Shown here: positions 10,101-22,040 of the stretch, in pieces
Position numbering within the stretch: the stretch's first letter is position 1
How the letters are laid out: every line of letters begins with the position of its first letter
Source of the DNA: Rhynchopus sp. YZ270_cl-10
Taxonomy: Eukaryota > Euglenozoa > Diplonemea > Diplonemida > Diplonemidae
DNA length: 64,000 bases
Direction of reading: 5' to 3'
Assembly: GCA_964035575.1 (NCBI GenBank)
Contig: OZ037868.1
Location: 62,001 to 126,000, forward strand
The notes under the pieces: model-generated
Seen by the model: only the letters and a program-made list of their open reading frames with translations
Told to the model about the DNA's origin: nothing
Databases searched by the model: none
Position numbers and translations under genes: made by a program

Positions 10101-11714
10101 TGTTGGAATTGCTGTCGGAATTGCAGTTGGCACAGCAGTCGGGATTGCTGTTGGAATTGCTGTTGGCACAGCTGTCGGAATAGCAGTTGGGACTGCTGTC
10201 GGCACTGCTGTCGGGATTGCTGTTGGAATTGCTGTCGGAATTGCAGTTGGCACAGCAGTCGGGATTGCTGTTGGAATTGCTGTTGGCACAGCTGTCGGAA
10301 TAGCAGTTGGGACTGCTGTCGGCACTGCTGTCGGGATTGCTGTTGGAATTGCTGTCGGAATTGCAGTTGGCACAGCAGTCGGGATTGCTGTTGGAATTGC
10401 TGTTGGCACAGCTGTCGGGATGGCAGTTGGTACAGCTGTTGGAATAGCAGTTGGGACTGCTGTCGGAATTGCAGTCGGAACTGCTGTCGGCACAGCTGTC
10501 GGGATGGCAGTTGGAATAGCAGTTGGCACTGCTGTTGGAATTGCTGTCGGCACAGCTGTCGGAATTGCAGTCGGAACTGCTGTAGGAACTGCAGTTGGCA
10601 CAGCTGTTGGCACAGCAGTAGGGATAGCTGTCGGGATGGCAGTTGGGACTGCTGTCGGGATTGCAGTTGGAATTGCTGTCGGAATAGCAGTTGGCACAGC
10701 AGTCGGGATTGCTGTTGGAATTGCTGTTGGCACAGCTGTCGGGATGGCAGTTGGAACTGCAGTTGGCACTGCTGTCGGGATTGCAGTTGGCACAGCAGTC
10801 GGGATTGCTGTTGGAATTGCTGTCGGAATAGCAGTTGGGACTGCTGTCGGAATTGCAGTTGGCACAGCAGTCGGGATTGCTGTTGGAATTGCAGTTGGCA
10901 CAGCTGTCGGGATGGCAGTTGGTACAGCTGTTGGAATAGCAGTTGGGACTGCTGTCGGAATTGCAGTCGGAACTGCTGTCGGCACAGCTGTCGGGATGGC
11001 AGTTGGAATAGCAGTTGGCACTGCTGTTGGAATTGCTGTCGGCACAGCTGTCGGAATTGCAGTCGGAACTGCTGTAGGAACTGCAGTTGGCACAGCTGTT
11101 GGCACAGCAGTAGGGATAGCTGTCGGGATGGCAGTCGGGATTGCCGTGGGTACAGCAGTCGGTGCCGGTGTTGGCGGTGCTGGCGTGGGTGCGATAGTTG
11201 TGCCTGGCACTAATGTGGGGGGCGCATCTGTGGTGCAGGAGAACTGGATTTCGAAGATGTACGCCTGGTAGATGGAGTACCTTGTGTGGATGTAAAACCT
11301 CCAGTACTTTGACGTGGCACCTGCAGCAAAGACGTACGAGTTCATAACTTTGGACGTGCCTTTGATTGCAGCCGTTTGCTCGTAGACTGATACCCACGGG
11401 CCTGTGGCGGTAGTACTGGTTTCGATGCTAAACCACTTGGGGTCATGTGTGGTGTCACCCGGACCCGCAAACGAAAATGTGTTGTAGTGCTGTTCAGTGC
11501 TAAATTCCAACGTCACCCAGTTGGGCACACCCCACCCCCCTCCATGCCCTGCGTCCCACTTCGAGTCGATGTCCCCGTCCACAATCTCCTCTGCAACGTG
11601 CCCTCTGTCGACACGGTGGTCACTGTAGTCGAGAATGGTGGGATGCTCCAACACGCAGCCCTGCGCAAGCAATGCACAGGCACACAGTAGCAGCATCTTT
11701 CCACCAGTGTTCAT
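7150..11714 (-). CDS. F5/8 type C (discoidin) / PT-stalk / seven-TM surface protein, copy 1
   Basis: Two exons, 11714-8040 and 7965-7150, give about 1496 residues. The start is taken at the ATG at 11714 because a putative acceptor AG separates it from the ATGs at 11732 and 11729. Residues 1-22 are a signal peptide (KMLLLCACALLAQGC). Residues about 22-155 are an F5/8 type C domain (ILDYSDHRVDRG, WVTLEFSTEQHYNTF, YWRFYI). A Pro-Thr-Ala-Ile/Val stalk spans about 165-1000. The membrane domain from about 1040 has hydrophobic helices near 1075, 1122, 1148, 1226, 1258, 1290 and 1315, with motifs GSKAAGAIIGN, LRFPSAPL and FGPGEWV. A Ser-rich tail of about 160 residues follows. Seven helices place the tail in the cytosol. 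Discoidin domains usually bind glycans or lipids; the seven-helix base is not one I can name. It could be receptor-like or channel-like. Confidence 0.88.
7966..8039 (-). other. Spliceosomal intron, 74 bp
   Basis: The minus strand reads TCTGAG then GTATGCTTC at the donor and CACCCTCAG then GTGTACTAC at the acceptor. Removal joins GAG to GTG in phase 0 (TQSE-VYYAF), restoring the family alignment at membrane helix 4. Unspliced, the frame stops 15 codons in. The second discoidin gene has an intron at the same place. Confidence 0.85.
9150..11180 (-). repeat. Coding minisatellite of the PT stalk (second family member)
   Basis: About 2 kb of 12-bp units encoding Pro-Thr-Ala-Ile and Pro-Thr-Ala-Val, arranged in longer patterns that repeat at about 120-180 bp (for example 10021-10380). 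It is the longest stalk here and is open in the gene frame. Because the unit is a multiple of three, long open frames also arise on the other strand and in other phases. Confidence 0.9.
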
Positions 11715-11723
11715 GTTGTTTAT

Positions 11724-11725
11724 CT
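11724..11725 (-). promoter_or_regulatory. Putative splice acceptor before discoidin gene copy 1
   Basis: The minus strand has a strong C/T tract (CTCTTCCCCCTCCTCCCCTG), then CACCAATGATGCAG followed by ATAAACAAC and ATG at 11714. If used, it leaves a 9-nt leader and removes the upstream ATGs. The same layout is conserved in the second discoidin gene. Confidence 0.4.
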
Positions 11726-13112
11726 GCATCATTGGTGGTGCGTGGTACAGGGGAGGAGGGGGAAGAGTAGCTACGTCCTCAAAGGCATCTCAGTCAGGGG
11801 GTCGAGCTCATGCAAAGGGTGAGACGTGAGTGGTCCACACCGTAAGAGAACGGAGGCGCTTCACAACCAGCGAATCACGCGACCTCTTTTACCCCAGCCC
11901 TTTTTAACGGCCAAAAAGAAACCCATAGCGGGGACCCTAAGAGAAATTATGGCTCACTTCTTGAACGCTAAACATGCACCCATCCAATGCCATTGCTTTG
12001 AGGGAACGACTTGCCTTGTGGTATCAGATGGCTCCTTACGTCGGGATCTACGGGATCTACGACGGACAGTGTTGGGGGGATAGGGATGGGAGGGGGCAGC
12101 ATTCTGTACCTGGCTTCTGAAGAAGAGTACCAAACAACGACCACCAGAAGGAAGACGTCGAGGGGGCGACAACAACACACTTCCACTGAGGTGCCGAAGA
12201 AGGTGTTATCAGTTTGTTGCCCAGATCATGTCGACTCTCGACAACGGCACACGACTGAGGAAGGGAATGCAAGAATGATAAAAAGGGAAGTGGGTTTAGG
12301 TAGAGTTTTTTTTTTGAAATCGAACAAAAAAAGGATGTGAGATGAATGTGGCTCTCTCGTACCCACAGCTGTAACAAAAAAAAACACAAACGCACACAAT
12401 GATACAAGAGAGAAAAAAGGAGGGGAAAAAATCCATCTCGAGCAATCTTCCCTCTTCCCTCTCTTTCCCCTCCTCCCACTGAGAGGGGAGATGTGTCCTC
12501 GGTTCCAAATTGAAAGATTTAATGTGCTCGAAAAAAAACAAACAAAGAAAATTCAAAATTTGAAAAGCGAGAGAAATTATAGGGAAGCTTTAGTTCGAGC
12601 CTTTTGGATTTAAAAAAACAAACTTTTGAAAGATAACTTAAGCCTCTTGCTTATATTTCTCTTTCGAAAAAAAAAATGAAAAGAAAATGAAATTCGAGAA
12701 CATGCAAGAGAGGACGTGAACAAACCGTCGAAACTACATGTTTTTTTTGTTTTAAAGAGGTGAAAATTGACGGAGCTTACCACAGCACCAACTTGAACGA
12801 CGAACGACCGTTATTCAAGAGAAAAAACAAAAGCTTAATTATGACTCACATACACATCTAAAAAAAAGGGGGAAGGAGGAGACGTACGAGAATACGGGGG
12901 TGCTACGCATGGTCGGAACTAACATAACAAAATTAGAGAAAAAAAAATGGTCAAAAGATGAAGGGTTCTCATTGCTTAGGTCACCTTTCAAAAAAAAAAC
13001 CCCGGGTTCATACCTGGATAGGGTTCACACACTAAAAAGATAAAGATACGAAGGCACTGAGGATGCGTTGTTGATGGAGGGGTGTGGGGTATGGGGTATG
13101 GGGTATGGGTGT

Positions 13113-13243
13113 CTAGGTTGTATTATACGTGCTGGGCCCCGACCGAACACCGTATTATTCGTAGTATACGGTGCAGCACTGCTATACGGTATTGTACGGT
13201 GGTAAACAGCGCTGCTGGGAATTATTCGAATTTTACAACCTAG
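13113..13243. mobile_element. Small TIR/foldback element
   Basis: 131 bp bounded by CTAGGTTGTA and TACAACCTAG, with partly palindromic TATACGGT-type interior. No coding capacity. No convincing target duplication seen. Confidence 0.5.
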
Positions 13244-14280
13244 GTGGGGTACGGGGGGGTTTAAATGGGTTCATAGTCATTTTGACTAGCACTGCTGGTC
13301 CCCCCTGTACTGACTAGTCCTCCGTGAGTGAAAAGGCCGTTTCGGGACAAGACACTGTGCGTTTGAGGGGAGGTTTTAAACAAAAAATAATTTAACCTTG
13401 AGAGAGGTGTTCACCAGTCGTTAGATAGCCCAAACTGTGCACTATTCCAAAAAGAGGAACAACTTACACCGTCTTTGCAAAGTACATAATGACTAAGTTG
13501 CGGAATAAAAAAAAATGCATTGGGGTTTCGAAAAAATGCCACAAAAATCTCATATTGAGCCTCATGCATGGGAGAGTGCCCCTGGGAGGGTGCAGTACTT
13601 CACTCGACTGAGGTTTTTGTTTTTGTTTTTTTTTGGCAGAAATTGAAAGAAAACAAAAATAGTACTACAACCTGGGCTTCACAAACAGCTACCAGGCGAG
13701 GAGGTAGTACAAGAAATAGAAGAAAAAAACAAGAAACATTGTTTTTCATCCTGCTGGACGTTAAATTGCATTCTGGGGGCCCATTTGTGGCACTCCTCCT
13801 GAAGCTCTATGACGGTTGGTAAAAAGGTGTTGGGAATGCTACCCTGGGCGCTGAAAAGGCAGGCACACTACATGGTGTGGAGGACCTACTGGAGCCCTAC
13901 ATGAGGAAACTGGGGTACGGCTTAGAAGAGACCTCGCCGGTAGCCGGGAACCCCCCCCCTGGGATAGTACAATGATGAAACTTCACTCTTAAGTTCACAC
14001 ACCCACGTGGCAGCCTTGAGGAGCCTTGAACTGACATTCTGTATTAGCACACGAGCGCCTTCCCGAGCTACCTGAGTACAAAAAAAACGTTGGAAGATAA
14101 ATATGCCTCGCGTGACATACACATCTGAAACAAGCAAGGAAAGGTGAAACGAGAGGAGCCGAAGTCCTCACTGCTTCGCCTGAAAAAAAAAACATAGTCT
14201 TGAGTAAAGAAGCATGCGCCAGGGTGTGGGGGATGCTCTTTGCGGCAGTCAAGAAAAGCGTTGAAAAAAAAGGGGAAAAT

Positions 14281-14318
14281 TTGAAAGATGAATGTGCCTC
14301 TCGTGCACACACATCTTA
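14281..14318 (+). repeat. Hairpin repeat family B (representative copy)
   Basis: GATGAATGTGC, then loop CTCTCGT, then GCACACACATC: an imperfect stem pairing GATG/CATC and GTGC/GCAC around the same loop as family A. Other plus-strand copies: 12338-12368, 14090-14127, 36939-36970, 38093-38130, 38252-38290, 38624-38660, 63709-63742, and one with a long loop insertion at 61823-61954. A weak reverse-oriented relative may lie at 48560-48605. Confidence 0.8.
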
Positions 14319-14599
14319 AAAAAAAAGGAAGAAAATAGAAACCCCCTCAAATCAGATCTCCATTCTTGCTGAAAGAACAGACCAGTTGAAGAATACTGTT
14401 CCATACCAATGAAGTACAGAACCGGTAGCGTGTTAATTATGTTCACTTCCGTTTCGCATGCCAACAAAGCACCCAACGTCAGCAGGGGAAATCCATAGCC
14501 CAGCATTTCAACCCCCAGCCTGAGTGCGGCAAGGCGTAGTACCCCGTGCTCCAACAAAGAGAAACGATAAAAAAGATAAAAGAGGAATAGGCCGTCCTA

Positions 14600-14768
14600 G
14601 GCACACTGTGCAGACGAACCACTGGTTCTGGGGGGGGAAATGGGTTCATCGATGTTCGTCGTGTGTGGGAGGGCACTTAAAAAAGTGACACTTTTCGGTC
14701 GTTGGTGTTCGTCGACGGAACATCGACGAACTTTTCGACGTAATTTTCGTTCGTCTGCACAGTGTGCC
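14600..14768. mobile_element. MITE-like element, 19-bp TIRs
   Basis: 169 bp with inverted termini GGCACACTGTGCAGACGAA, perfect at both ends. The interior is partly palindromic (ATCGATGTTCGTCG and CGACGGAACATCGAC). Non-coding. It abuts a second small foldback at 14770-14850. Confidence 0.6.
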
Positions 14769-14769
14769 G

Positions 14770-14850
14770 AGGCATACCTAGAAGGCAAATACATATTCGG
14801 CCTATATTCGAATGCAGGGCGAATACGAAATTCGCCTTCAAGGTATGCCT
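14770..14850. mobile_element. 81-bp foldback element
   Basis: Termini AGGCATACCTAGAAGGC and GCCTTCAAGGTATGCCT pair almost perfectly; the interior (ATATTCGGCCTATATTCG) is also partly self-complementary. Directly next to the 14600-14768 element. Confidence 0.55.
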
Positions 14851-16068
14851 AGGGAGGTCTATACCAAGAATACCAAAACGCAAAGCTCTCTCGAGTGTTG
14901 AAGAAGTTGGGTACGATGACTGGGTCATCATTTTAAAACAAAAAAGTGTGGAAAGATGATTAAGCGTCGTGCTTAGTCATCCTTGCGAGCGTTCCGATAG
15001 AAAATCTGCTGTGAACACAAATCTTCAAAGTGAAATTGTGAAAGCGTAAAAAACAAAACAAAAAACGAGAAAACACAATTCTTTTTCAATTTAAATAGCC
15101 GTTTATGTATCGTGGAGAAATCGACTTTGATAATCTGTTGTTAGTGTCGCAGACAGCTACACCCTTTATAAAAATGTATAGGTCAAACGCAGTTGACAGG
15201 GGAAATGCTACGGTCGCTCTAACTGTTTTACACCTTCATTTGGTGCTCCTCCCGCACACATCATGTTATCAACACCGTAGCAGTTCCCACTGCGTTGTAT
15301 CAATGTTATATTGTTTCGATACAGTAGCGTATTTTTCTGACTTTCTTCAGTCCAAAAACAAGACAATTTTGATCACTGTGATATTGTTGTTTTAATAAGA
15401 TACTTGCATGCATGATCTTCCGTTATCAGCATTTTATTTTGCTTGTACAGAACGATCCTCGCAAAAGACTAATCAAACCCAATCCACATTCCCGCAATCA
15501 CAAAAACTGTCCTTTTTTTAGACATCGCAGAAAAACAAACTTTTTTTCTTCAAAAATAAAAGACCGGAGGCCGTAAGCCCGCAATCTACTCCCCCTTGGC
15601 AGTTAAGCAAGGGCGGAGGGGAGGGAGGATTTTTTATATTTTTTTCCCCCCCCCACTTTTTTTTGGGGGGGTTTGTTTTGTCCTAGTTTGTTTTTTCTCG
15701 TTGGGTTATGTAAGTAGGGGAGGGAAGACATGGGCACGCAACTAAGTATTAGAAAAAAGGCTGTCAAGATAACCTAAGCCTCACGTGCTTAGGCACCTTG
15801 ATAAAAGAGAAGATAAAAGAAGATACTCGAAGAACTAGAGATGAGGTACGTGCCTCTAGGGTACGCAGACATCTCTAGAAATATAAACAGTAGAATACGC
15901 AAAATAAATAAAAGTATGTTCGTAGGTGTAAGATGAACCTAAGCCTCTCTGTGCTTAGCCACCTTAGAAAAAATACACTAACACAAAGTGAAAACAGCAC
16001 ACTAGTTCAAAAAAATAGAGGAAAGCTTTTATCAGATGCAAAATAAAGAGGAAAAAAATGTTAAAATC

Positions 16069-16769
16069 GTACCTACCCCCCCCCCGTGCATAAGTCCGAC
16101 CCCCATGACCCGTGCATAAGTCCGATGACCCGTGTATAAGTCCGGGCAGATTTGGGCTCAGGATCGGACTTATGCACAGGCCGACTTATACACCGGTTTT
16201 GTGTACTAGTAGTGGGGAGAAATTTTTTTGAGGCGTTTTCCCGCTCGCGAAGCGAGCGGGAGAAAAAAATTGAGGTATTTTTCCACGAGCGAAGCGAGCG
16301 TAACTATATTTTTATTGGTGGTGTATTCACCAGGGATCATCTTCACGCTTCTCGTGTCAAAACATCATCCTCACAATTCTCGAAGGTGTGAACCTGTTAC
16401 TGCAACATTGTGGAAAACTATGCACCCCAAACAGTCTCAACAGACAAAAGGTGCCCCTTGTTGGGAGTTGGTTCTCATGTTTGACACCTGCACAGCAGGC
16501 ATTCCTCTGAGTCCAACGCTGTTTGGCCTGCTTGCGGCATTGTACCGAAGGTGCACGAAGACAGGGTAAATTTTGCGGGCGGTGTCACATGGGGTCACTC
16601 ACACTGAGGTCATGTGACACTGCATGGGTGTGGGTACCTGGGTGCACAAAACCGGTGTATAAGTCCGATACCCGTGCATAAGTCCGAAACCCCGTGTATA
16701 AGTCCGGAGGCCCTCAGCCCCCCCAAAAATCGGACTTACGCAGACTTATGCACGGGGGGGGGTAGGTAC
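16069..16769. mobile_element. Non-autonomous TIR transposon with subterminal repeats
   Basis: About 700 bp. The ends read GTACCTACCCCC and its complement, and GTAC flanks both sides as a possible 4-bp target duplication. Subterminal arrays repeat GTGCATAAGTCCGA and GTGTATAAGTCCG in both orientations. The interior holds a 21-bp palindrome at about 16243-16263 and a segment (16395-16575) homologous, in reverse, to about 20765-20945 inside another element, so the two share transposon-derived sequence. Confidence 0.65.
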
Positions 16770-17015
16770 AATATAAAAAATAAATATCATAAAAAACCAA
16801 ATGACAAATATGACACGCACAGATTTGATTGTTCTTTCATGTACGGCTGGCCTCTTTTGTTTATGCAGTAAGCTGACTCCTACACGCCGGGTGGGGTTTG
16901 TAGATGGTTTGTTTATGTTTTGTACGTACAATCACATTAAGTACATGTACATGCAGGTGCACGCAGGTACTACTATTTGTTTTTGCTTTTTTGTGTTTTT
17001 TAGCTTTTTAGTTCG

Positions 17016-17127
17016 TGTCCGTCAACGGTAGAGGTTTTCGCCTGAAACACCAGTTTTCGCCACCCAGGAGAGAAAGCCAGAAAAACCAATTTTTTCCGGA
17101 AGTTTGGATTTTCACCCTAATACCCTG
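17016..17127 (+). mobile_element. Fragment: right end of the 39979-40615 hAT-type family
   Basis: About 112 bp closely match 40506-40615 (GTCCGTCAACGGT, CACCCAGGAGAGAAA), ending in the terminal CACCCTAATACCCTG. The left half is missing. Confidence 0.65.
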
Positions 17128-19264
17128 CTTTTCAGTGCGCAACAAAAACAAAAAGAATAGTGGAACTGTGTCCCTTACTCCTTACACTTCCGCGTTGGGA
17201 TGGGATTAATTTTGCTTTCCTGTTTCCTCTCCGTAATTTAAGGGTTTGGTGATTGTGAGTGCTCCTGACAGACTTGAATAGGGGAAATGGGAGATGTGGC
17301 AAGAATGAGGCCACAGCAGTCCAATTGAGGGTTCCAGAACAGCCAGGTGGCAATAGGTTGCGAGAGAACGTACTTATTGTGTGCTTTGGCTCAACCAAAT
17401 CAATTTTCATGTACTTTCCATTCAAAGAAAACACACAAAAACAAACACAAAGAGAGAAACGTTTACAGATGAACCTAAGCCTCTCGTGCTTAGTCACCTT
17501 AAACAAAAGAAAAAGACACACAAGATCAGCACCGTACGACAACGTCTTTCATGACGGAGAGAGGAGAGGTGCACAATATGCACCTATGAAGACACAGCAA
17601 AAATATTTACATTTTTGGTTGAATTCTGATCTGAGTTCACCATTTTTTTTTTCTTTCTTTCAACAACTTTAGTGGGAAAGTTTATTTTGTTCGCTGAAAA
17701 AAAAAAATATACCTGAACGGGTTTTCCAAGGAACCAATATTAAAAACAAATACGCAAATAACGAAAGACTGGATGGAAATAAGAAGAGCAAAAAAAAAAA
17801 AAAAGAAGAAGTTTATAAAACGAGCCTAAGCCTCTCGCTGCTTAGTCATCTTTAATAAGAGTTGTGCGCAAAATAGGTGGGGGAAGAGGGGGTGAGATAG
17901 CGAGATACGGGGGGTGAATTGAGAGCAGGGGGAAAGTAGCCGATCCCAAATTTTGTTGCTTAGCATAGACCTGATACGTGACGGCATAAGTTCTCCTTGA
18001 AAGATTCAGGGTGCACGAGACGGTATGACGGAAAATTTACATAACTTCAACGGAGAAAAAGAGAAAAGTTTGTAAGATGACTCTAAGCCTCTCGTGCTTA
18101 GTCTGATTAGATTATTCTTTGGTTTATTCATCAGTCATTTGTTTTTTTTGTTTTTTTTGTGTTTTTTTTGTGCTATTGCTACTCGTGGGTGGCAATTTAT
18201 TTTAAGTAAGGCTTTGGGGGGACAGGGGGGAGGGGGGTGGGTAATGATAATGTTGGGGGAGGGGGGGTTTTCCTCTCGTGCTTAGTCACCTTACATAAAA
18301 AAAATGCTCCAAAAATAAAATAAAACCCGAAAGTTCAGATTTTTCTTTCTGCCACCCGACAATGGGGCAGATATTTCCTCCTTTTTTTGCTCTTCTCTTT
18401 TGAGGCAAAACTACCCCTTTTTCAATTTTGTTGAACCACTTCACCTCAAACTTGACAGACTAATGTATGGAGTGCACATATCCAAGCACGGATGTAACAT
18501 GCCTCACAGCACATATGTGACCCGGTATACTGTTGTGGTATTCTGCATCCGGAATATATCCTGACATCCAATAAAAAGTAGGCTGCAAGGTTAAGAGAGA
18601 GTAAGAGTCGAACAACAAAACCAAAGAAAAAGCTTAGAACCAACATCGTCGTGTATTGTGTTGGTAAGACAATAAAAAGTCAAAGTTGAAAAAAGTGCAA
18701 CAACGTCAATAAAACGCAGGCTGGCACGCTGTGGGTCAAGGTTCGAAGGTTCACCCCTCCCGCTGGGCGTGCAGCACTGGGGAGACATGAAAAATGCATT
18801 GTAAATACAACCTCGTATTCACTTTGCGCTTCCACCTATCACCAAATCTCACACAATCTTCAAAGGTATTTGTTCATTCTATGCACCACAACAGACACGG
18901 CATGGTTTCGGTGCGTAACCACTACGAGCTGCAGTCACAATAAAAGAAAACAAAAACAAAAAAGAAGGGAGATGAAAGGGAAGGCGGGAAGAGGGGAAGG
19001 GAGGGATGGTACTGAGTGGAACAAGAAAAAAAACGCAAGAAATTAACAGGGTGGGGTGTGATATGGGAAAACAGACCAATTAAAAAAAAAAATTCTGAAA
19101 AATTTGTAAAATTTGTAAAATATGAATTGTCGCCCCCGTTTTTTTTTGATAAGATTATGTGGTTTTAGTGAAAAGCCTTCAGACCAGCTTTTTGCACTCC
19201 GTTATTTGCACATATCGTCAACAAAAAAGGGGAAGGTATAACATTGTTAGAGCCAAAAATAGAG

Positions 19265-19340
19265 TAGAGTTGAAATACAAAGCCCTCTCGTGACAGTGTA
19301 CCTTTGGTACAATGACCGGACTGTACCGGTCATTGTACCA
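19265..19340 (+). repeat. Hairpin repeat family C (representative copy)
   Basis: Begins GTTGAAATACAAAGC, then CCTCTCGTGACAGTGTACC, then a second hairpin (GGTACAATGACCGG pairing with CCGGTCATTGTACC). Other plus-strand copies: 25991-26050, 28166-28240, 30327-30370, 47287-47397, 49722-49839, 53176-53240 and 60307-60382. The copies at 47287 and 49722 share a longer 3' part ending CGGTTTACATCTG. It shares the CTCTCGTG core with families A and B. Confidence 0.75.
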
Positions 19341-19614
19341 AGAACATCAAGGAATACAGATTTATTTGCCCTTCATGTGTTCTCATATCACCTTTAACTT
19401 CAGAGATATGTTGTTGAAAGGAAGGCTCTTTTTGTTGTAATATGAGGCTCTTCGACGTAATTGGGCCAAAATGCCAAACAAAAAAAAAAATAGTAGGTTT
19501 CGTTGATTGCACAATTCTCCTGTTTGAGGGATGATTTGGCGACCGTACCCGATAATACTATTTCTCCTTTAAAGCAAGCTTCGTAGGAATAAGAAGAAAA
19601 CAAACAAAAAAAAA

Positions 19615-19710
19615 AACAAGTAATTCCTATCGGAGAAAAAACGAGGTGAATATGGGGGCTCGAAGGGTTTTCCACAGCACGCCGTTTTTTTCTCTGAGCA
19701 TTAGTTGTTG
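19615..19710. mobile_element. Short member of the AACAAGTAATT inverted-repeat family
   Basis: Ends AACAAGTAATTCCTATCGGA and GAGCATTAGTTGTTG pair as inverted repeats around about 30 bp. Relatives: 36679-36738 (almost only ends) and 54823-55266 (about 350 bp of cargo). Confidence 0.5.
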
Positions 19711-20119
19711 TTTTTTTTGTGTTGTGGGAAAATATGACAGAGGAAGCGTAAGACTTGGATTGCTCAGCCTCCTATAAAAAATGGTAAAACTTTGAAAATG
19801 TTTTTTTTTTGTGTCACTCAGTGAGTCTCACTGTGACACAGATTTTTTTTTGATTTTTTTTTTGGGGGGGGGGCGTTGGCCCAGAAAACGGGTCTTCCAT
19901 TCAGGAAAACGGTGAAATAAACAGATTGTACTTTTGTTTTAAAATTCGGAATTTTGTTATTGGCCAAGCCTTCGCCTTTTGGTTAGGCTGTAAGGGGTGG
20001 AATACCCTATGTACCCGCAAAACCCTTCTTCCGGGTTTTTGCTAAGCAATGGTTGAAAATAGATTATTTTTGGTGGGTTGCGGGGGGGGGGGTAGGGGCC
20101 GCAGTCCCCTAACACCGTG

Positions 20120-20330
20120 CGCTGGTCAGAGGTCTGACCAGGTAATACCTGGTCAGATTTATGACCAGGTACACCTGGTCATGACCAGGTATACCTGGTC
20201 AGATGACCAGGTACCTGGTCACATTTACCCGGGTAAGTACCCAGGCGCCCAGGTGACCAGGTACCCAGGTACCCAGGTACCCAGGTACCCAGGTACCCAG
20301 GTCCAGGTCCAGGAACAGGTACCCAGGAAC
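20120..20330. repeat. Subterminal repeats TGACCAGGT/ACCTGGTCA and CCCAGGTA
   Basis: Direct and inverted copies of a 9-bp half-site, several as palindromes such as TGACCAGGTATACCTGGTCA, followed at about 20240-20300 by tandem CCCAGGTA units. The mirror array lies at 22928-23106, and a stray CCCAGGTA pair at 20699-20715. Such arrays often serve as transposase-binding sites; that role here is inferred. Confidence 0.7.
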
Positions 20331-21696
20331 AAGAAAAAAGTCGTGAAAGAGCAACCACAGCTCCACATGACAAACACAAAAGTGTCCAGTCACGTGGGGC
20401 ATTTATGCACTGAGGAGATAATGATCCAACAATTTACAAGAAAGATTACTTAACCTACTGCTGGAAATTGCCAGGTCGTAGTAACACACAAAGTGTGCCT
20501 CCGTTCGGGAAGACCGGATATTCTAGAGACCAAAAAGGCCTCAAGAATATCTTCCGGTAGTCAAGGTAGAACCGAGTGAACGGCCCAAGACCCCCGTGGA
20601 GGAGTTAAATGTTGTAATGCTATCAGGTAGAAACTGCGAACACTGTCTTACCCTCCTCAATGCATGGTGGTTGATGTCTTCCACAACAAATTTCCTGTAC
20701 CCAGGTACCCAGGTTCCCAGACCCACGCAGTACCACGTCGCAGTACTACGCAAAATTTACCACCAGACCCTGTCTTCGTGCACCTGAAGTACAACGCCGC
20801 AGACAGGCCAAACATGCGTTGGACTCAGAGGAATGCCCGCTGTGCAGGTATCATGAGAACCAACTCCCAGCAACAAGGGGCGCCTTTTGGCGGGCGTTGT
20901 TGAGGGTGTTTGGGGTGCAAAGTTTTCCACAATTTTGATGCGCGGGTACAGAAGTGTTGTCTTGTTCTTTCATCTCTAGGAAATGTAAATGTCAATCGCG
21001 TTTAACTACCACGAGGGCTTGTTCAGTGAACCCACGAGGGGTCGAAGGGGGTTGGTTATCCCATATCTATCAAAGGTTGTGTCGACCAGGCTAAACCACT
21101 ATGTTACGCTGTACGTTGTTAAATCCGAAGAAATAACACTTTAGCAGCCGCAGGAAGTTTGCTAAAAAGAGTGCCTCACGCTACACAAACCACCACCCGC
21201 GATTGACTTAGATGTTATAACAAAGAGAATTCAGAACAAAACAACACCCTGCCCCATACACACTAAATTGTCATGCTTCAAGAGCATGCCTGGGCCAAAA
21301 TTACTGTTGACAAAAAAGGCAACAAGACCACCCACAAGGAGTGTGAAATGTGCACTGGTTTTCTGGGGGAACGCAATATTTTCTTGTGTCTAGTCCTCCG
21401 CAAGCAGAGGACAGACTTTCCGGAAGGTTTCCAAAGTCGAATTTCTTGCACTAGCTATGCTCCCTGGGTTAAATGGCAATAGCAGTGACTGACAAAATAT
21501 TCCCACCCCCCAGGTCTTCGTCCACAAACCCAGAATAGATTGATGTGGGTGAAGCCTTTCGGATTTTTGAGTTGTTGATAGAATGTCGAAGAGCGGCGAA
21601 ACTTCTCATCGCAATCACGGATGCAGTTCAGATTTCACGATCCTGTGATGAGTGTAAATGTGGGGTGTGATTAAGTTATGGTGTATAAACGCAGTA

Positions 21697-21884
21697 CTGT
21701 AAAATCGTTTAATTTGTCACCTACAATTCTTCCGTCCCTAATACAGAAAGTATCACTCAAGGCTGTACTTTAAAAAGTAGACACAAAAAATCGCCCAACG
21801 TAATGTGAGGGGGTGACAAAATTCATTTATGACTGATATTTCAACTCGGTTAATTAGGGTGTGACAAATTAAACGATTTTCCAG
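21697..21884. mobile_element. mariner-type MITE with TA target duplication
   Basis: 188 bp bounded by TA on both sides. Inverted termini run CTGTAAAATCGTTTAATTTG at the left and its near-complement at the right, ending in CCAG. TIR style and TA duplication fit Tc1/mariner. It is inserted within the 20093-24678 element. Confidence 0.65.
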
Positions 21885-21950
21885 TATTAAAGATGAGGTT
21901 AATGAAGAAAGTTGGGGAGATCCGGGTGCCCGCAACAACAATATTCACAA

Positions 21951-22040
21951 AAAATCACAAACAAAAAATCTTATTCACAAAAAATCACACAAAATCACAA
22001 AAAATAAATCCTATTCACAAAAAATCACAAGCAAAAACGG
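21951..22040 (+). repeat. Tandem CACAAAAAATC-type units
   Basis: Imperfect tandem copies of TTCACAAAAAATCACA, A-rich, non-coding. Confidence 0.6.

Larger units (their letters stand above)
11733..16060. other. Intergenic, repeats and small foldback elements
   Basis: No gene recognised. Contains GGGGTAT tandem units at 13082-13108, foldback elements at 13113-13243, 14600-14768 and 14770-14850, and hairpin repeats near 12338, 12838, 14090, 14281, 14951, 15761 and 15927. A stretch at 13830-13975 is open on plus for about 49 codons (GVGNATLGAEKAGTLHGVED and onward) and looks coding-like, but I cannot assign it. Confidence 0.5.
16770..20092. other. Intergenic, repeat remnants only
   Basis: No gene recognised. 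Holds a hAT-end fragment at 17016-17127, several family A hairpins (17461, 17811, 18068, 18271), a family C hairpin at 19265-19340, an inverted-repeat element at 19615-19710, and long A/T tracts. Confidence 0.5.

Noticed and set aside
8914-11271. 785-codon plus-strand ORF of Val-Gly-Thr-Ala repeats, and similar ones at 822-1808 and 32826-33911
   Set aside because: They are antisense to the PT stalks. A 12-bp stop-free unit leaves other frames open, and the minus frame has the signal peptide, domains and intron.
9124-11397. 757-codon minus-strand ORF rich in Asn, Ser, Asp and Cys
   Set aside because: A second frame of the same minisatellite, out of phase with the discoidin and membrane domains.
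20120-20330. CRISPR-like spaced repeats
   Set aside because: The units are direct and inverted half-sites without uniform unique spacers, in a eukaryotic transposon end.
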